Part shown: piece by piece, positions 24,501 to 36,444 of the stretch | How positions within the stretch are numbered: position 1 is the first letter of the stretch | How the letters are laid out: every line of letters starts with the position of its first letter | DNA from: Lethocerus indicus | Taxonomy: Eukaryota > Arthropoda > Insecta > Hemiptera > Belostomatidae | Assembly: GCA_019843655.1 (NCBI GenBank) | Contig: JACDQD010000105.1 | Coordinates: forward strand, 1,612,001-1,676,000 | Length of the DNA stretch: 64,000 bases | Reading direction: 5' to 3' | The notes under the pieces: generated by a model | What the model was told of the DNA's origin: nothing | Databases searched by the model: none | What the model saw: the letters and a program-made list of their open reading frames with translations, nothing else | Translations under genes and position numbers: made by a program

Positions 24501-26574
24501 TCATGCTTATATTTGAATGGCAATAACAATATGTCGAATGAATATAGCCCTAATACAACGAAAGCTGAGAAAATGAAAAATGTCTTAGAACTGACGAATC
24601 ATCTTGGAACATTGGAAAAAGGTCGACCTTGGAGCAGTGCAAAGGAGTTTCAGCAAATAAAAGTTATGCTCGATGATGTAAAATTGTGGTTATGCTCACA
24701 CAGCGTTTCATTTAAAGTAGTATGTTCCCCTTCTAATATCTTACGGACGAAATTTTATCGAACGACTGGCGATATTTAAATGTCAACCTTAAAATCAGTA
24801 TCGCGGTTTTAAAATCGTATATTAGAAGTGAGAGAGGAGTTGGTTAATACACGAATCATCAAAATCCTTCGTCGTAATTTCACGATGTTCACTATATGTA
24901 AAGAAAACTAAATAGTAATTACGCCAGTTCTATTGCTTCTCCGTAAATAAGCATTAATGCGATTTTATCAATACACTTAAAACCAGACAAACTTTTTAAG
25001 GGCAAGTTGCCCCACTGGCTTCCTTTTCCTTTAGTAACGCCCTCTACAAAGAGTTAACGTTGCATGCACTATAATTAAAAAAAAGAAAAAACCCCTCCCG
25101 ACACCTAAAGCCGGCAAATTTATTCCACGACACGATACCCCGGACTTGATACTTGACTTGAGCTCGTTATAAGCTGACCTTCCGCTAAAGGGTAGTGAAT
25201 TCAAGATCCGAGGGCGCTCGGAGTTGACTATTAATCAGGGCCGCCATCCCCAAACCTAAACCCAGCCCTCCCTCCCCCTCCACCGAAAGACATTAACAAC
25301 GCTAATTGACAGAGTTTCGCTATCGTAACCCCAATTACGCTGAGCGAGCCCACAAGTGACTGAGATCCCCGCATTAGATACAAGTACCTACAATCGCCGT
25401 CTCGATCAATAGGGGATAGTTGAGAATACTGTCGCAGGACAGAGTATAATAGGGTATGTGCAATGTGCGTTTGAGAGTTCCAAGTATGTTTCGATTAAGG
25501 ACAAAATAGATATATAGTAGATAAATAGAATATGCAAGGATCCAATGAACTATGCACTTATATCCAATTCAAGAAATTACCCAGTACACAAACAAATATA
25601 ATTTAATTGAAATCAAACTCCGTTTAAATTCACTTCTAAATACCCTTGTCGAGGTATTTTAATTTGATTCAATTATAAATCTCTTAATAAGCTTGGGGGT
25701 AGGAGCAACAGGTTATCAAGCCCAAGGGCCGTCCTTCTGAAAATTCAATTCTCAACTTTCAAAAGAAATTTGAATCGCTTATTCGAGCATTTAGAGCCCA
25801 AGGGGACACAATCGAAACATCTAAAACTGAATTAAAAAAACAAATTTGAAAATTATTATTATTGACGAATTAGAGAATCTTTACAAACATTATGACCGAT
25901 TAAATTCAAGAGATCGATTTTTCAGAAATTGAAACGACATAATCATTATTGCTTTCTCCAATCTTTCCCAAACAACGTTCACAGTCACTCTATCAGAGTA
26001 ATATATCAAACCGAAAGCTACTTTAGTTTGATTTCAATATTTAAAATTCACGTTAAATATATCGCACCAGCGGTTCAATTGTATTTACTCTAGGAAGATA
26101 ATGAAAATCTGGACAGGATTATAGTGCTATCTGATATCCATTATCTTTCCTTTATTATCTTCGCCGGCTATCGATATGTGGCAATGAAAAAATTATGGCA
26201 CATTATCCTCAGAGGAAAATCCGCCCCTAAAGGTTGTTTGCATAGTTTGTTATCGCGGTATTACGGAGTCGATTACGATTACCGGTTGGGTGGATGAAAA
26301 ATACACCTGAACTATTTTATAAGGGTTCAGTGCCATTAGAACCCAGCCGGGACGGGGTTATTGTTCATCACAAGTCTGAAGCCAAAGAAAATTGATTCGA
26401 AAACCGAACCGAAGTGAAGCCAGCGACACACCTTTTTTGCTAAATATTATTTTGCCGGGACAGACTATTCTGAGTATTCACTGCAAGAAACTTCATGTAT
26501 TATTTATAACGTTCTTTTATCGTTTAGTGTTTATCATCCTTGCGAACTTCGGTCTACATGAACTACTTTCCTAC
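12546..26574. other. Unique non-coding DNA, probably GPCR gene intron
   Basis: Fourteen kilobases without a frame I recognise. CpG is not depleted. A 16-bp phrase, TTATCTAAATTCGGGC, occurs twice (about 15,424 and 16,053). An AT-rich inverted repeat lies at 19,147-19,195 and a hairpin at 21,033-21,062. No later GPCR exons (TM4-TM7) are recognisable on the minus strand. Confidence 0.5.
21033..21062. repeat. Perfect 12-bp hairpin
   Basis: ATTAGATGATCC (21,033-21,044) and its exact complement (21,051-21,062) flank a 6-nt loop, GCTTGT. Pairing does not continue outward, so it is too short for a microRNA precursor. Function unknown. Confidence 0.85.
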
Positions 26575-26614
26575 CCGCCCGGTTTGGGCTGCTCGCCATC
26601 TTCAGTAGCTCAGT
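26575..26614 (-). mobile_element. Fragment of Penelope-like terminal motif
   Basis: On the minus strand this reads AGCTA-CTGAAGA-T-GGC-GAGCA-GCC-CAAACCGG, which matches the ribozyme-like core at 34.5 and 35.0 kb. Here GAAA has become CAAA, so the motif should be inactive. It keeps CTGAAGA, which supports that as the ancestral sequence. Confidence 0.6.
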
Positions 26615-29600
26615 CTGTAATTTAAACATGTTGCTTGTGCTAACCACTGAGATACGGAATTTCAGAATTTGGGAATTTCTGAATCCTCAGTGACGCGCCG
26701 AATTGTCCTTCAATTATAAATTTTATTCGATTAACAGAACTTACTGTTAAAAGTTTTCTTATTTTTTAAATAAATTCATTCGGAAAGTCTGCAGTATCAG
26801 TTCTCAATTATTCAATTTGTTAAATACAAAGCTTTATAAATATCACGCTTTTAGCTAGGGTTTTATCCGTAAGGATGCGTCTGCGGCTAGAACGGGATTT
26901 CTCGTTGATTGGAAGTTCAAGCGCGATAATAAACGATAACGACTTTAATTCAATGAAACGAAGTGCCGTCCGCTTCCAATTTTCTGCGGCGCCGCAATTA
27001 ACTCTGTCCCGGGGGAAACAAGTTCGGCTCGAGATCTGCAACAGGGCAATGGCTCGGTGCCCGAGGGATCTCACCAGGGGATCAGAAGATCGGGAGTTTA
27101 AGTTCAGCGTTTTCCCAACGGCTGTTCCTCCCGACCGTACTCCGGTTAAAACTCTGCTTTACACCCGGTTCAATTCCCGAACAAACCCACTGTTAAAGCC
27201 CCTCGAGGGACCGGGGCCTTGATCCGTCGCCAACTAAGACAGTCGAAAAGGGCTGGTAACAAATAAAGGACGAAGGATATTATATTTTCTAATCAATGAG
27301 CCGACCAATAAAATACAATTCTGAAATTCTTTGGAATAAAGATGGATTGGTTTCTGTCGTTGAACAGAATCTAATTCTAACATAAGAGTGATAAGGGGAA
27401 TTGAGTTCACCCCCTTTTACTTTTATTTTGTCCAAATACAGCACTTACTTTTAAGTACAGTTCGATATAAAAAAAAACTTACTGCATCCTTCTCCACTTT
27501 AGTGATGTTGAATTGCGCATTGCTTAAGTGTGTATTTTTATCGATGCATTAGTTCTGAATCAATTGTTACTATTTTAAATGTATTAATCTCTTCTAATTT
27601 TTTGAAGCCGTGTCTTGTGATCTCGATGATTTATACCAGCTTCATTTTGGACAATTGAAACTGGCATCTGTCGTTTCATTTATTAAATTAAAGTTAGCCC
27701 AGTGAAAAATGGCAACTCCTTTCCCGTCTTACCCCCGAGCTATCCCCATAAAGGCCGACAGTTGTGCCCCTCAACTTTCTTTAATATCTGAACGAAGTTC
27801 AAAACCAACCGCAAGTTTCTTCGGAGTGCGATACGAATGTTTCTAATGTACAAAGTATTATCGCTCTTGAAGCAATAGAAACGGTAACAGGGCTGTATAG
27901 CGCCAAGCTGAAGCAATACATAACAATGGTACGCAAACGAACCGCTATTTATTAGTTGTACTTCGTTTACCGACTTCGGGTTGGTAGATCGTTGCCCCCT
28001 GTGGGACGAACCGCCTCCAGATAAAGTACAGAAATAAGGTCAGACCGCTCAATAAAGTGGTGAGTTGCCCAAGATGAAAGAAAGTAGTGAAAAAATGTTA
28101 AATCCTTACTTGGTTCTCGCAGCACTTTAGCTTTCGGTCATCTCAAGCCAGATTCCCAGTGAATTTACTCCGGGAAAGTATTTCCTCGCCATCGGCTATA
28201 CTTATATTTGTATGCTTGCTAACATCGTTTATATAGGATCGAGACTTTATTATCAGTAAATTTAAGAGTACGAGAATTTAACAGAGATTTAACTTTTGGG
28301 ATAATTTCAGAAATACTAGGATGTAATAATTCAAGGACAGCTTTTCGTACGATCGAGAACGAGATCAAAATTCGTTGCATGTCTAACTCATAAATCAGAA
28401 CCGCGAATGCAGCGGTACACTTCCAGCGTTTCGTGACCGATCAAACACTGCGATCAGATCAGATTGCGTTCGCCTCTGGAGTGCGAAAATGACACCGTCG
28501 AGCAATTAGCGAATCCCACGGCCGCTAGTCGCTTCCGCAATTAAGTAATAAAGCGGGCCCATCAACCGTTCACTCCTGGTTAGTTGTAGATTTTTTTTAA
28601 ATTTTAAATTATAAACGAAGTTTCAGCGTTTCCCATCTACTATTCTCAGAATAGTCATAATTGAACCTTTTTACAGGAGAATTTCTACGAATTTGGTCGG
28701 TAATTCCAGCATGCTAAAAAATACCTTGTTACCAACCTCATTCCCCAAAGCAGGAAAAACGTCCTTGCTAAATAATTTTTTGTCTTGTACGATTTCTTAC
28801 ATCGCTCCTTAACACAATAGTATTAGCCGAGAAAACTATTATTATATAAAAAAATTCGATTAATTCCTTTCTAAAAATAAGATATTTTGATATAAGGGAT
28901 ACAATTTTTCGTTATTCCTAAGAAATAATTTTTAAGTCCACAGGTGACTGATCAGATTTTCATCAGCAAGGTTTGCGATATCAGATGTTCGTGAAAGTAT
29001 ATATACAACAATAAACGTGCACTAATTACTTATACAGATTGACAGCCAAACACAAACACGTCTATTGGCAGCCGGCTCAAATCGGCCAGAATAATATTTT
29101 TCTTGAAGCAATCTTTTATCAGCAACATTCCGTTCCCTGCGCTTCCTCCCGACCTTGACAACTTCAACACTGTGCGCTTGGGGCAAGTAAAGGTTCAGCT
29201 AGAGTGCCGTAAGCAAGGCAGTAAAAATAGAAAACCAGAAATCAATCAGGAATCATTACGTACGACCGAACCATCTGTATTTTCCGCACTGGGTACTAAC
29301 AATTTATTTTTGTACGTGTGAATTATATTCATATGAGTTTCAAGTAAGTACTTGAAACACAAATAAGTGATGCTATCAATCGGAATTTAAATTTCCTTCT
29401 AGAGGACAAATGTCAACATTTACTGTTACAAGTTACAACGATTAGAATTACGAAGAACAAACTTTGCACAGTTTTCTTCTAATTACAGTATTTTCTCCAT
29501 GCTTTGTTGGACACGGACGACAGATAGTTAAACCAAGGTCTCAATGTTGCGGGCACACCGTAGCGCAGGAGGTTTAAAAACCAAGATTTCTTTTCCGTGT

Positions 29601-29995
29601 TAAATAAACTTTGATGCGGGAGAATTTGCTTCTAATGTCGTAATTTAGGCCTGGTTGGCGAGAAATTGTAACGAGCAAATCAGAGCTTACAGTGGTACGT
29701 TTTACAGCCCCACAATTACGACCTATGTAACGACTTACTTGAATCATTAGGTACATAAATTGTACGCGGCGTTCATCTGTTTTCAGCGCACACTCAAAGC
29801 TGTCCCAGAGAACGTGGTTGAAATTATTAAATACATAATACACCCGTCGCTTCAGATCAATGCGCCGATTTTTATTTTTATTTTACGATATATCAAATTA
29901 AAAAGTCCGCTTTCATATTTCGGGGAAAATACACTGCGAAATTTATAACAGACAGGACGCTTATTATACTGAGAGTGGCTGTCTAATTTGTTGGA
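26615..29995. other. Non-coding DNA, probably intronic
   Basis: A GC-richer patch at about 26,870-27,240 has overlapping open frames on both strands, but no domain I know. A 22-bp interrupted palindrome lies at 29,337-29,358. I see nothing else. Confidence 0.45.
29337..29358. repeat. Short perfect inverted repeat
   Basis: GTTTCAAGTA (29,337-29,346) and its complement (29,349-29,358) are separated by AG. Function unknown. Confidence 0.8.
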
Positions 29996-30056
29996 TTACT
30001 AGCGAGCAGCCGCGACCGGTCCACCATGGGACCAAATAGCGAGTAGAGACAGAAGA
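29996..30056 (+). mobile_element. Degenerate Penelope-like terminal tail
   Basis: The order of blocks (GCGAGCAGCC, GACCGGTC, an A-rich spacer, AGCGAG, AGAGACAGAA) follows the intact tail at 34,976-35,056, with many substitutions. No coding remnant is attached. Confidence 0.5.
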
Positions 30057-33000
30057 TAAGGGAGTGGTGATAATATTATATTTAGTCCTGCATTATTATA
30101 AAGTATTGTTGCACTAACGCACGCAACGTGCGCAAAACGAAATTTCAAGAACCATGAAAAAAAGATTAAAAAGATTATCATTTCCCGAGTAAAAATCTTA
30201 TGTCATGTCTTGTGACGTCTCTTGAAGTTAAGTCGAACTCCTGACGTAATTTCGTTCAATTGTCCTTGCATGTTAATAAAGTAAAATTTTCGAACGAATT
30301 TCGTATAGGGACGACCAGAAATTCCGGACTCGGGAATTTTTCTTCCAAACCGCAGGTGTTTTCCTTGAAATTAACCTCATTTGGAGGTTGCACATACTTT
30401 TGTGTCTTGTTCTTTGTTGAAGACGCATAGTTGGGCAAAAATAACGGTATAATAGCGCCCTGACCACTCTCCTGTTAACGTGCCTCTAGAAAAAAACAAC
30501 AGGCGGGCTGTAAAGCGGCCTTTCATCAGATGTCCAGTAGAAGGAGCGTAATTTCCCCTGCGTGAGACTGAAGGCCACGGGGTCGTAGAACTTGAGCGTC
30601 GATCTCGCATTGATTTCCGCTGGCCCTCTGGCCACTTATGGCCGTCAATCTTCAGGTTAATTCTTAATCCCCAAGCAATTTATTCGGTAATGTTTGAGCG
30701 ACACTACACGCTGCCGTATTTTCTGAAGGACAAGAGTGAGAACATCATTCAATTTTAACCGTTTGGATCGACAATATAACGTACGTTCCCAAATTCTAAT
30801 GATCGAACACTACAGGACCTAAAATCGAGTCATGAGGAGTTTGCTGTAAATTGAAACGATTTAATGTAAGTGCCAATTAGACACATGAAAGAACCAATTT
30901 TTATTTTATTTTAAATCTAATTCTGAAGCCCCAAATTTGAATAAGCTGCAATTCTCAATGAAGAAAACCCCGTTATGGAGGGTCAAATCATATATTTTGA
31001 AGGTGGAAACCTACATGAGTCAACTCTCCTTGAAGTAGCGACAAAGAACGAGCATCAGTCGAAGCGGAAAAATCACAGCGGCCGCCAATCGTAATTTTAA
31101 GGACTTCCCAAATCACGAAATCCATGGTCAAAATAACAAAATGGGGGGAAACAGAAAATAACGTTAGTGATATTCTTCTGTAAAATAAAAGAGGAAAACA
31201 AACATTGAATTCGCTTCCTGTTATCTACCTTTCGCGTGACGCCTGTTATATACCAATATTATGGCATTATGTGATAAAAATAGTTTCATATTTTCATCAT
31301 TTCAGTGTTCGTATGTCTTCATAGTGTTTTCATGTTTACAAAAACATTAGCAAAAACCAGTAGAATTAAAACCCGTGGATCAGATATATTTTCGGAGGTA
31401 TCCACAACGACGAGGTAGGTATAGTTCTGATTTCTTTAAGAACCTTCGATCTTCGGTTTCAGATGCTGCTGTTCTCTCCTGCTTAGGGATTGCGAGGTCA
31501 AGATTATTGATGCTGCCCGGTTCTCAAGGACAGTTTTCGTACCGCCCATCGGAACGCGCACCCGCGGCCGTCTCTTCAACATTGAATTCCTCGCCTTCGG
31601 AGAAATATATTATAGAGACCAGAAAATTCAGAAGGGAACCTGAGCAAAAAGAGATAACTATAGTGCTGGCCGAACAAAATTTGGATGTCAGAAATAAATA
31701 TCGGTAAAAACGGTAGCGGAATTTTCGATAAAAACAAAACCTGAACGCAAAATGCCAAAACCGCCGAATAATATAGAATCAATGACTTTCTGTCAAGGCC
31801 TACTCGGAAAGTTACGCCAACGCTTATCTATTTATAAGGCGTCGGAAAAACCATTTCTCAATGCCACCTATCCGCCAGTCGAATTACATAAGTATGACTC
31901 AATTAGTTCTTATTTCATTGTTGTAAAAGAAGTTAAGGGCATATCATAACTGGCATTAGACTATAACTATCGTTACTCAGGTTCAAGGGGATACTAGATT
32001 GTGAAATTTCATTTATACACATATTTGTTTCACAATAAAAACGGTTTTATTTGTTAAAATAGGTATTAAGTGTACCCCACAAATTATTATTTGTCTACGG
32101 GTATGACGTCAAATCAATTCTCAGTGCTGGCACCTTTCAATGAATTGCAAATCAGAATTTTAAAAACGTACGATCTCGACTAGACCCTTCAACATTATAT
32201 TTGTAGTACTCAAAAACATTTAAACCCGTATTGTTTTACCTATAATCGCAATATTAGTACATCGGTTCAATCAATTATAATCAAACGTTTTTTTGGCTGG
32301 TTTCAAGTAATGAACCAACGATAAAACAGTACTAGTCCGTTCGAGAAGATTCTGCTGGATGAATTATTGCAGGTTTCCTCCTCGAGTAATTTGCGGTAAA
32401 CGAATTCATTTCCTTATCGAGAAACCGACAACTTTTTCTCGCTAACCCGAGTGCCGCTTGTGCAGAGGTTCCTTCGCATCGGTTTGCAGATGACGACGAC
32501 GCATAAGGCGAAATTAATGGATTAATTTTATTCGATCGTTATGATCTTTTATACTGATTAAAACGGAAGATAGGCACACGTTGTTAGATAAGAAACACGC
32601 TAGGCTAATCGGATTAACTGCTGGTGAGCTCGACGAGACAGCCGCTCCTTACAATTTGAACATAGGAAGGGAAATTATGGAGGAAATGATCGCATGGGGA
32701 ATAGAATTTCAAAATTAGATACAAAAGCCATCAAAATTAAAGAATATCATTTGTATTATATTAACATGTTATAGTTTATATGGCATGGGAAGTTTATATA
32801 TTCCCCTTCCATATGTTTCATTGTTAGCAATTTCGAAATGTTTATTAACTTTGGGCAAAATGATTTTTACATATCATTTCCAAATCATTCTTTTTAGAAT
32901 ACTATAGACTATAAATAATAAACCTTTTTGAATAGATTTCCGACAGTAAATATAAGTTTGAAGTGGTTTCATATGAGATCATCATGAGTCCGCACGGTAG

Positions 33001-34512
33001 AGTAAACGCAGAAAAAATATTGAGCCCGCCGTACAGAGCTCATAGTCCAGTGGGAGCCATCCATCCTCGATCTTTTTTTTCGCCGAAAGCGCAAATTTTA
33101 TCATATATTAAACCTTTTTTTAAAGGGCGATGGAAAAACTCCGAAAAAATCCGACCTATAGAGCGAAATTTCATTATCCAGAAAAAAAACATTTGTCTTA
33201 AAAATATTACATCGTTTATTAAAATTAGCCTTGGAAAAAATAAGAACAGTTAATATGAGTTCAATAACGGTGGAAAGTGTTGCATTAGGAATATCCGTTA
33301 AGTGAATTAACATCAATAGAGGACTAATAAAAGAGAGTGGGGGGAGGACGGAGCGCAGGATCTCTCGTTACCGATCCATTTAACAATGTATAAAATGGTA
33401 CACTTGTGCGATTATTTTCTGACATATAACTTTGCAAAGCGGTAGAAAAAAAAGATAGCCGCTACACGAATTGACCGACGTTAATTACAGATAATTGCCG
33501 ACAATTAGTGGGGAAGAAGAGAGAATAGTGGGGTTATTCCCGGCACAGAAATCACCGTTCATTTGCACAATTGCAAAACTGTTATTCGATAACGAAATAA
33601 CGTTGTTTTGAACCTGTTTGGAATTTTTCATAGCGGCAGGTACCTCACTCGACGCTTGTCCACTGCGTAGTGGCAAGGTCGGGGTCACTGCGAGCCGTAA
33701 CCGCAACCTACCTCAGCCTATCAGCCCTACTCTCAGCATTGTTTCGACATAACATCCACAATAACGTGTTTTCAATATTGTTCGAAAACTTATTTTTGAA
33801 CTGTATCGCTCGTTTCAATATTAATAGTTTGGGTTTATTGCATTTTGACAATAGCAGACTAGATAATTCAAACCAGAATATGTTCTTAACCTTTCAGAGG
33901 GTTGAGAATTTAAAAATTTCGGGCCAGTAAAATTTATATTTTTGTATTTAATTTATTCTGCAATACGAACTATTCGGTACAACCGGGACCGGGCAACAAT
34001 ATACTGAACAATATATAATTTCATTCAAGGAAGAAACAATAGTTACAATATTGTACATCCTGAGGGGAGCGCCTCTAGAATTTTTCATACCACATTCTCT
34101 TCCCGTAGAAAAAATGAAAACTGGGATATTTCCAAGTTGTCTTAAATACGTTCATTTTGACAGCGATAAAACTTGTGCGAGCACAAACAAAATTTGGAAT
34201 ACCTTACCAGGACACCCTGTAACATTTTTCGAATTCTTGTTGCGATATTCGACCGATGTGGGACTTCGTCCTCAGTACCCGTGCAAATAATTCCGACCGT
34301 TTATTCTCAAAACCGTGATATTTTCACCGGAGGGAGCCTATTCAGACTATTAAGGAGGCCAGGCTTCCTAGCGCCGGTTAATGGGATACTTCCTTGGACC
34401 AGGAGATGCCGCCCGAATTGTTGGAATGTCTATTTTCCATACTAGCCAACCCGCAATGACTAAAGTAATAATAATAATGTCTATACCTAAAATAATAAGA
34501 AAAACAAGTTAA
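30057..34512. other. Non-coding DNA, probably intronic
   Basis: Short open frames only, none recognised. CpG is common. I see no repeat structure I can support. Confidence 0.45.
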
Positions 34513-34593
34513 TATTGTAGGTTCGTGATGTTTCTGTCTCCTCTCGCTGGTTAGGTCTTTTGCTAGACCGGTTTCGGCTGCTCGCCATCTTCA
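34513..34593 (-). repeat. 81-bp inverted repeat, left arm
   Basis: Its reverse complement matches 34,976-35,056 at all but one position by eye (AATA against AGTA at the outer end). It contains ACCGGTTTCGGCTGC, GGTTAGGTCTTTTGC and GTTTCTGTCTCCTCTCG. Confidence 0.9.
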
Positions 34594-34598
34594 CTAGC
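34562..34598 (-). ncRNA. Hammerhead-ribozyme-like motif in PLE terminus (sense copy)
   Basis: In 5'-3' order on the minus strand: GCTA (stem I), GTGAAGA (core, expected CUGANGA), an extra T, GGC-GAGCA-GCC (3-bp stem II), GAAA (core), CCGGT (minimal stem III), C (predicted cleavage after 34,566), TAGC (pairs with GCTA). The topology fits a type I hammerhead with a minimal helix III, as described for Penelope-like elements. Two faults argue against activity of this copy: C3 is replaced by G, and a T intervenes between the core and stem II. Cleavage is not shown. Confidence 0.4.
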
Positions 34599-34870
34599 GG
34601 TGTTAGTCACTGTTAGCACTTTGGATGTTTTTTGGGCATCCTCACTGCACTGTCACTGTCACATGTACTGTAATGTTTATCAGTATGTCAGTCGTTTATA
34701 TATGTGTTCTGTTATTGTTATTGGGGGTTATGTTTGTCTTCGGATTTTGTTAATCCGTTTTCTAGGTATGAGCCAGATTGTCGGAAGGGGGTGGTGTGGT
34801 GGTAGGGTGGGTGTGATCCTTTAAGAGGATTATAGGTGTAAATATCGCGTCACTCTGGGAATTAATTTTC

Positions 34871-34975
34871 TCATTTATAATGTTTGAAGATCTCCAGGTT
34901 TTCTGTAATGTCTAATTCTTTTCCTTTTTTACCTGGGTGTAATAATTTTACAAAGATCAACAGATCTTTAAAATC
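34871..34975 (-). pseudogene. C-terminal remnant of Penelope-like RT/GIY-YIG protein
   Basis: Thirty-four codons and a TGA stop (34,871-34,873) remain open. The peptide contains FVKLLHPGKKGKELD and ENLEIFKHYK. The spacing LLH..KKGK.LD...ENLEI is the conserved end of Penelope-like proteins, after the GIY-YIG nuclease catalytic core. The reverse transcriptase and the nuclease catalytic residues are absent, so it cannot act. Upstream the frame runs straight into the inverted tail copy, which places the truncation at 34,975/34,976. Confidence 0.65.
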
Positions 34976-35007
34976 TGAAGATGGCGAGCAGCCGAAACCG
35001 GTCTAGC
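34975..35007 (+). ncRNA. Hammerhead-ribozyme-like motif (inverted tail copy)
   Basis: CTGAAGA (34,975-34,981) keeps a canonical CUGANGA core. It is followed by T, the GGC/GCC stem II, GAAA (34,994-34,997), CCGGTC and TAGC. The 5' half of stem I (expected GCTA) is AAAT here, so inner stem I is lost; an outer TCTTT/AAAGA pairing is possible. This looks like a copy cut at the element boundary and is unlikely to cleave by itself. Confidence 0.35.
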
Positions 35008-35056
35008 AAAAGACCTAACCAGCGAGAGGAGACAGAAACATCACGAACCTACAGTA
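34976..35056 (+). repeat. 81-bp inverted repeat, right arm
   Basis: Partner of 34,513-34,593. Beyond it, 35,057-35,095 continues the family tail (TTCCAACCCCTCGCAGACC, AAAACAGGTAT), which the left arm lacks. The right arm is therefore the more complete terminus. Confidence 0.9.
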
Positions 35057-35095
35057 TTCCAACCCCTCGCAGACCACAAAACAGGTATATCAAAA

Positions 35096-36444
35096 AAAAC
35101 AAATTAATATTGTTTTGTTATGAAAAACAAATGCATATTGTGGACAGATTATTCAATTCTCCACCTTGGAAAGCCTTGAGGTATGTGCTCATCGTCGGAA
35201 GTACGGAATGAGAATGATTTATATCAATAAAACAATGGTCAATATCTCCGCAAGATAACATAGTCAAACGCATTTCCAGAAACATCAAAACCATTTTATA
35301 ATATGGAGAAGTAGACTGTGGGACTTCGTTAAAACTCTGTTTCCTTGAAACAGGCCTAAAGATAACTATGAAACAGACATTCCAGTTGAATCCTATTCCA
35401 AGATAAAAGGTAAGTAGCGAAGAGCACTAAGGATTTGTTTTCAGTATGTTGACAGTAGTATTGACAGGATTATTCATAATCTAAACATATTATAATATTA
35501 TTATAACATAATTATAATTAAAATTCTAAATTAATATTCTTATTTAAAAAATAGCTTTTTATTGACACTAAACATAATCTTTTTTTACGAATATGAAGGG
35601 TGATAATGGCGACAGGGAGTGGAACCTACATTCCCTGAAATTTCACGCACTAAGAGTATTAATGCGTGCTAAAAATGGATAATTGCGACAATAACATCGT
35701 TTAACATTTGGAAAAAATATTCGGTAGGATGATTCGACTGTAGGAATTAATTTAACAAAATTGTTCGGACGGATATTTGCAGTCACTAATAACAGAACAC
35801 AGCACATAATACGATGGTATTCTTGCAATTATTTGTTTGCTCGTCTATTTAGTCTTAAGATAGAATGATTTTAGCTTCTCGCCATTAGCAATGCATTCGT
35901 CATTAGTGTATGAGCATGTGATTTTCATTATTGTAACTTTCACAATTATTATACAAACATTGTGCACAAAACAAATAATTAAACATGTACATAAATGTCA
36001 AAAAGCCCTCGGGCCGGTATGCATGTATTAACATTATAATTCGTATATCATCTACGATATTCTACGTGTATGTAAAGAAAAGTAAAGTAGTTCTAACCTT
36101 GATTTATAATCTTGACTAACGGAATTATGGCATGAACTAAAAACTGATCAATCTGTTTTAAGACGGTTAGAGAAAGGTGCATACAATACACTGATAATAC
36201 GCACTGCCAAGGTTATAGATTTGTAAATAAAATAAAAAGTTCATAGAGGAAAAATGTTCTTGAAAATATCTCGTATATGTTTATATAAATGTTTAAAAAT
36301 ATGTTTTAAAAAACAATTTTTTTTAACTCCTTCGAAATGCAAAAATATAGTCGCAATACAACCCTCGTAATGCGTCAATACCTTAAAGTACCCCCAAACA
36401 AATTCCTTAGACAAACTATAATGTAGATAAACTCTTCAACTCAC
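35096..36444 (-). other. Start of GPCR intron 1; nothing else seen
   Basis: AT-rich sequence between the retroelement and the donor site of the GPCR exon (GTGAGT at 36,444-36,439 on the minus strand). I see no exon and no RNA gene. Confidence 0.5.

Larger units (their letters stand above)
34513..35095 (-). mobile_element. 5'-truncated Penelope-like retroelement with inverted terminal copy
   Basis: Read on the minus strand: an inverted copy of the terminal tail (35,095-34,976), then the last 34 codons of the element's open frame (34,975-34,871), a 3' untranslated segment (34,870-34,594) and the terminal tail in sense orientation (34,593-34,513). The tails form an 81-bp inverted repeat with one mismatch by my reading. 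The coding remnant ends in the pattern LLHPGKKGKELD..ENLEI, which I recognise as the C-terminal end of Penelope-like GIY-YIG proteins. Heavy 5' truncation and head-to-head partial copies are known for this class. The 3' untranslated segment resembles 37,279-37,360 in the opposite orientation, showing a family rather than a single copy. Confidence 0.7.

Noticed and set aside
24513..24779. An 88-codon frame on the + strand as a small protein gene.
   Set aside because: No recognisable domain, no good splice or promoter context, and the length is within chance for AT-rich DNA of this size.
26600..26665. A tRNA gene (TAGCTCAGT on one strand, TATCTCAGTGGTTAG on the other).
   Set aside because: The two A-box-like strings face each other, no B box or closed cloverleaf is found, and one end overlaps the retroelement fragment.
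26875..27222. A 115-codon frame on the + strand overlapping a minus-strand frame in a GC-richer patch.
   Set aside because: GC-rich patches have fewer chance stops. No domain recognised, and both strands are open.
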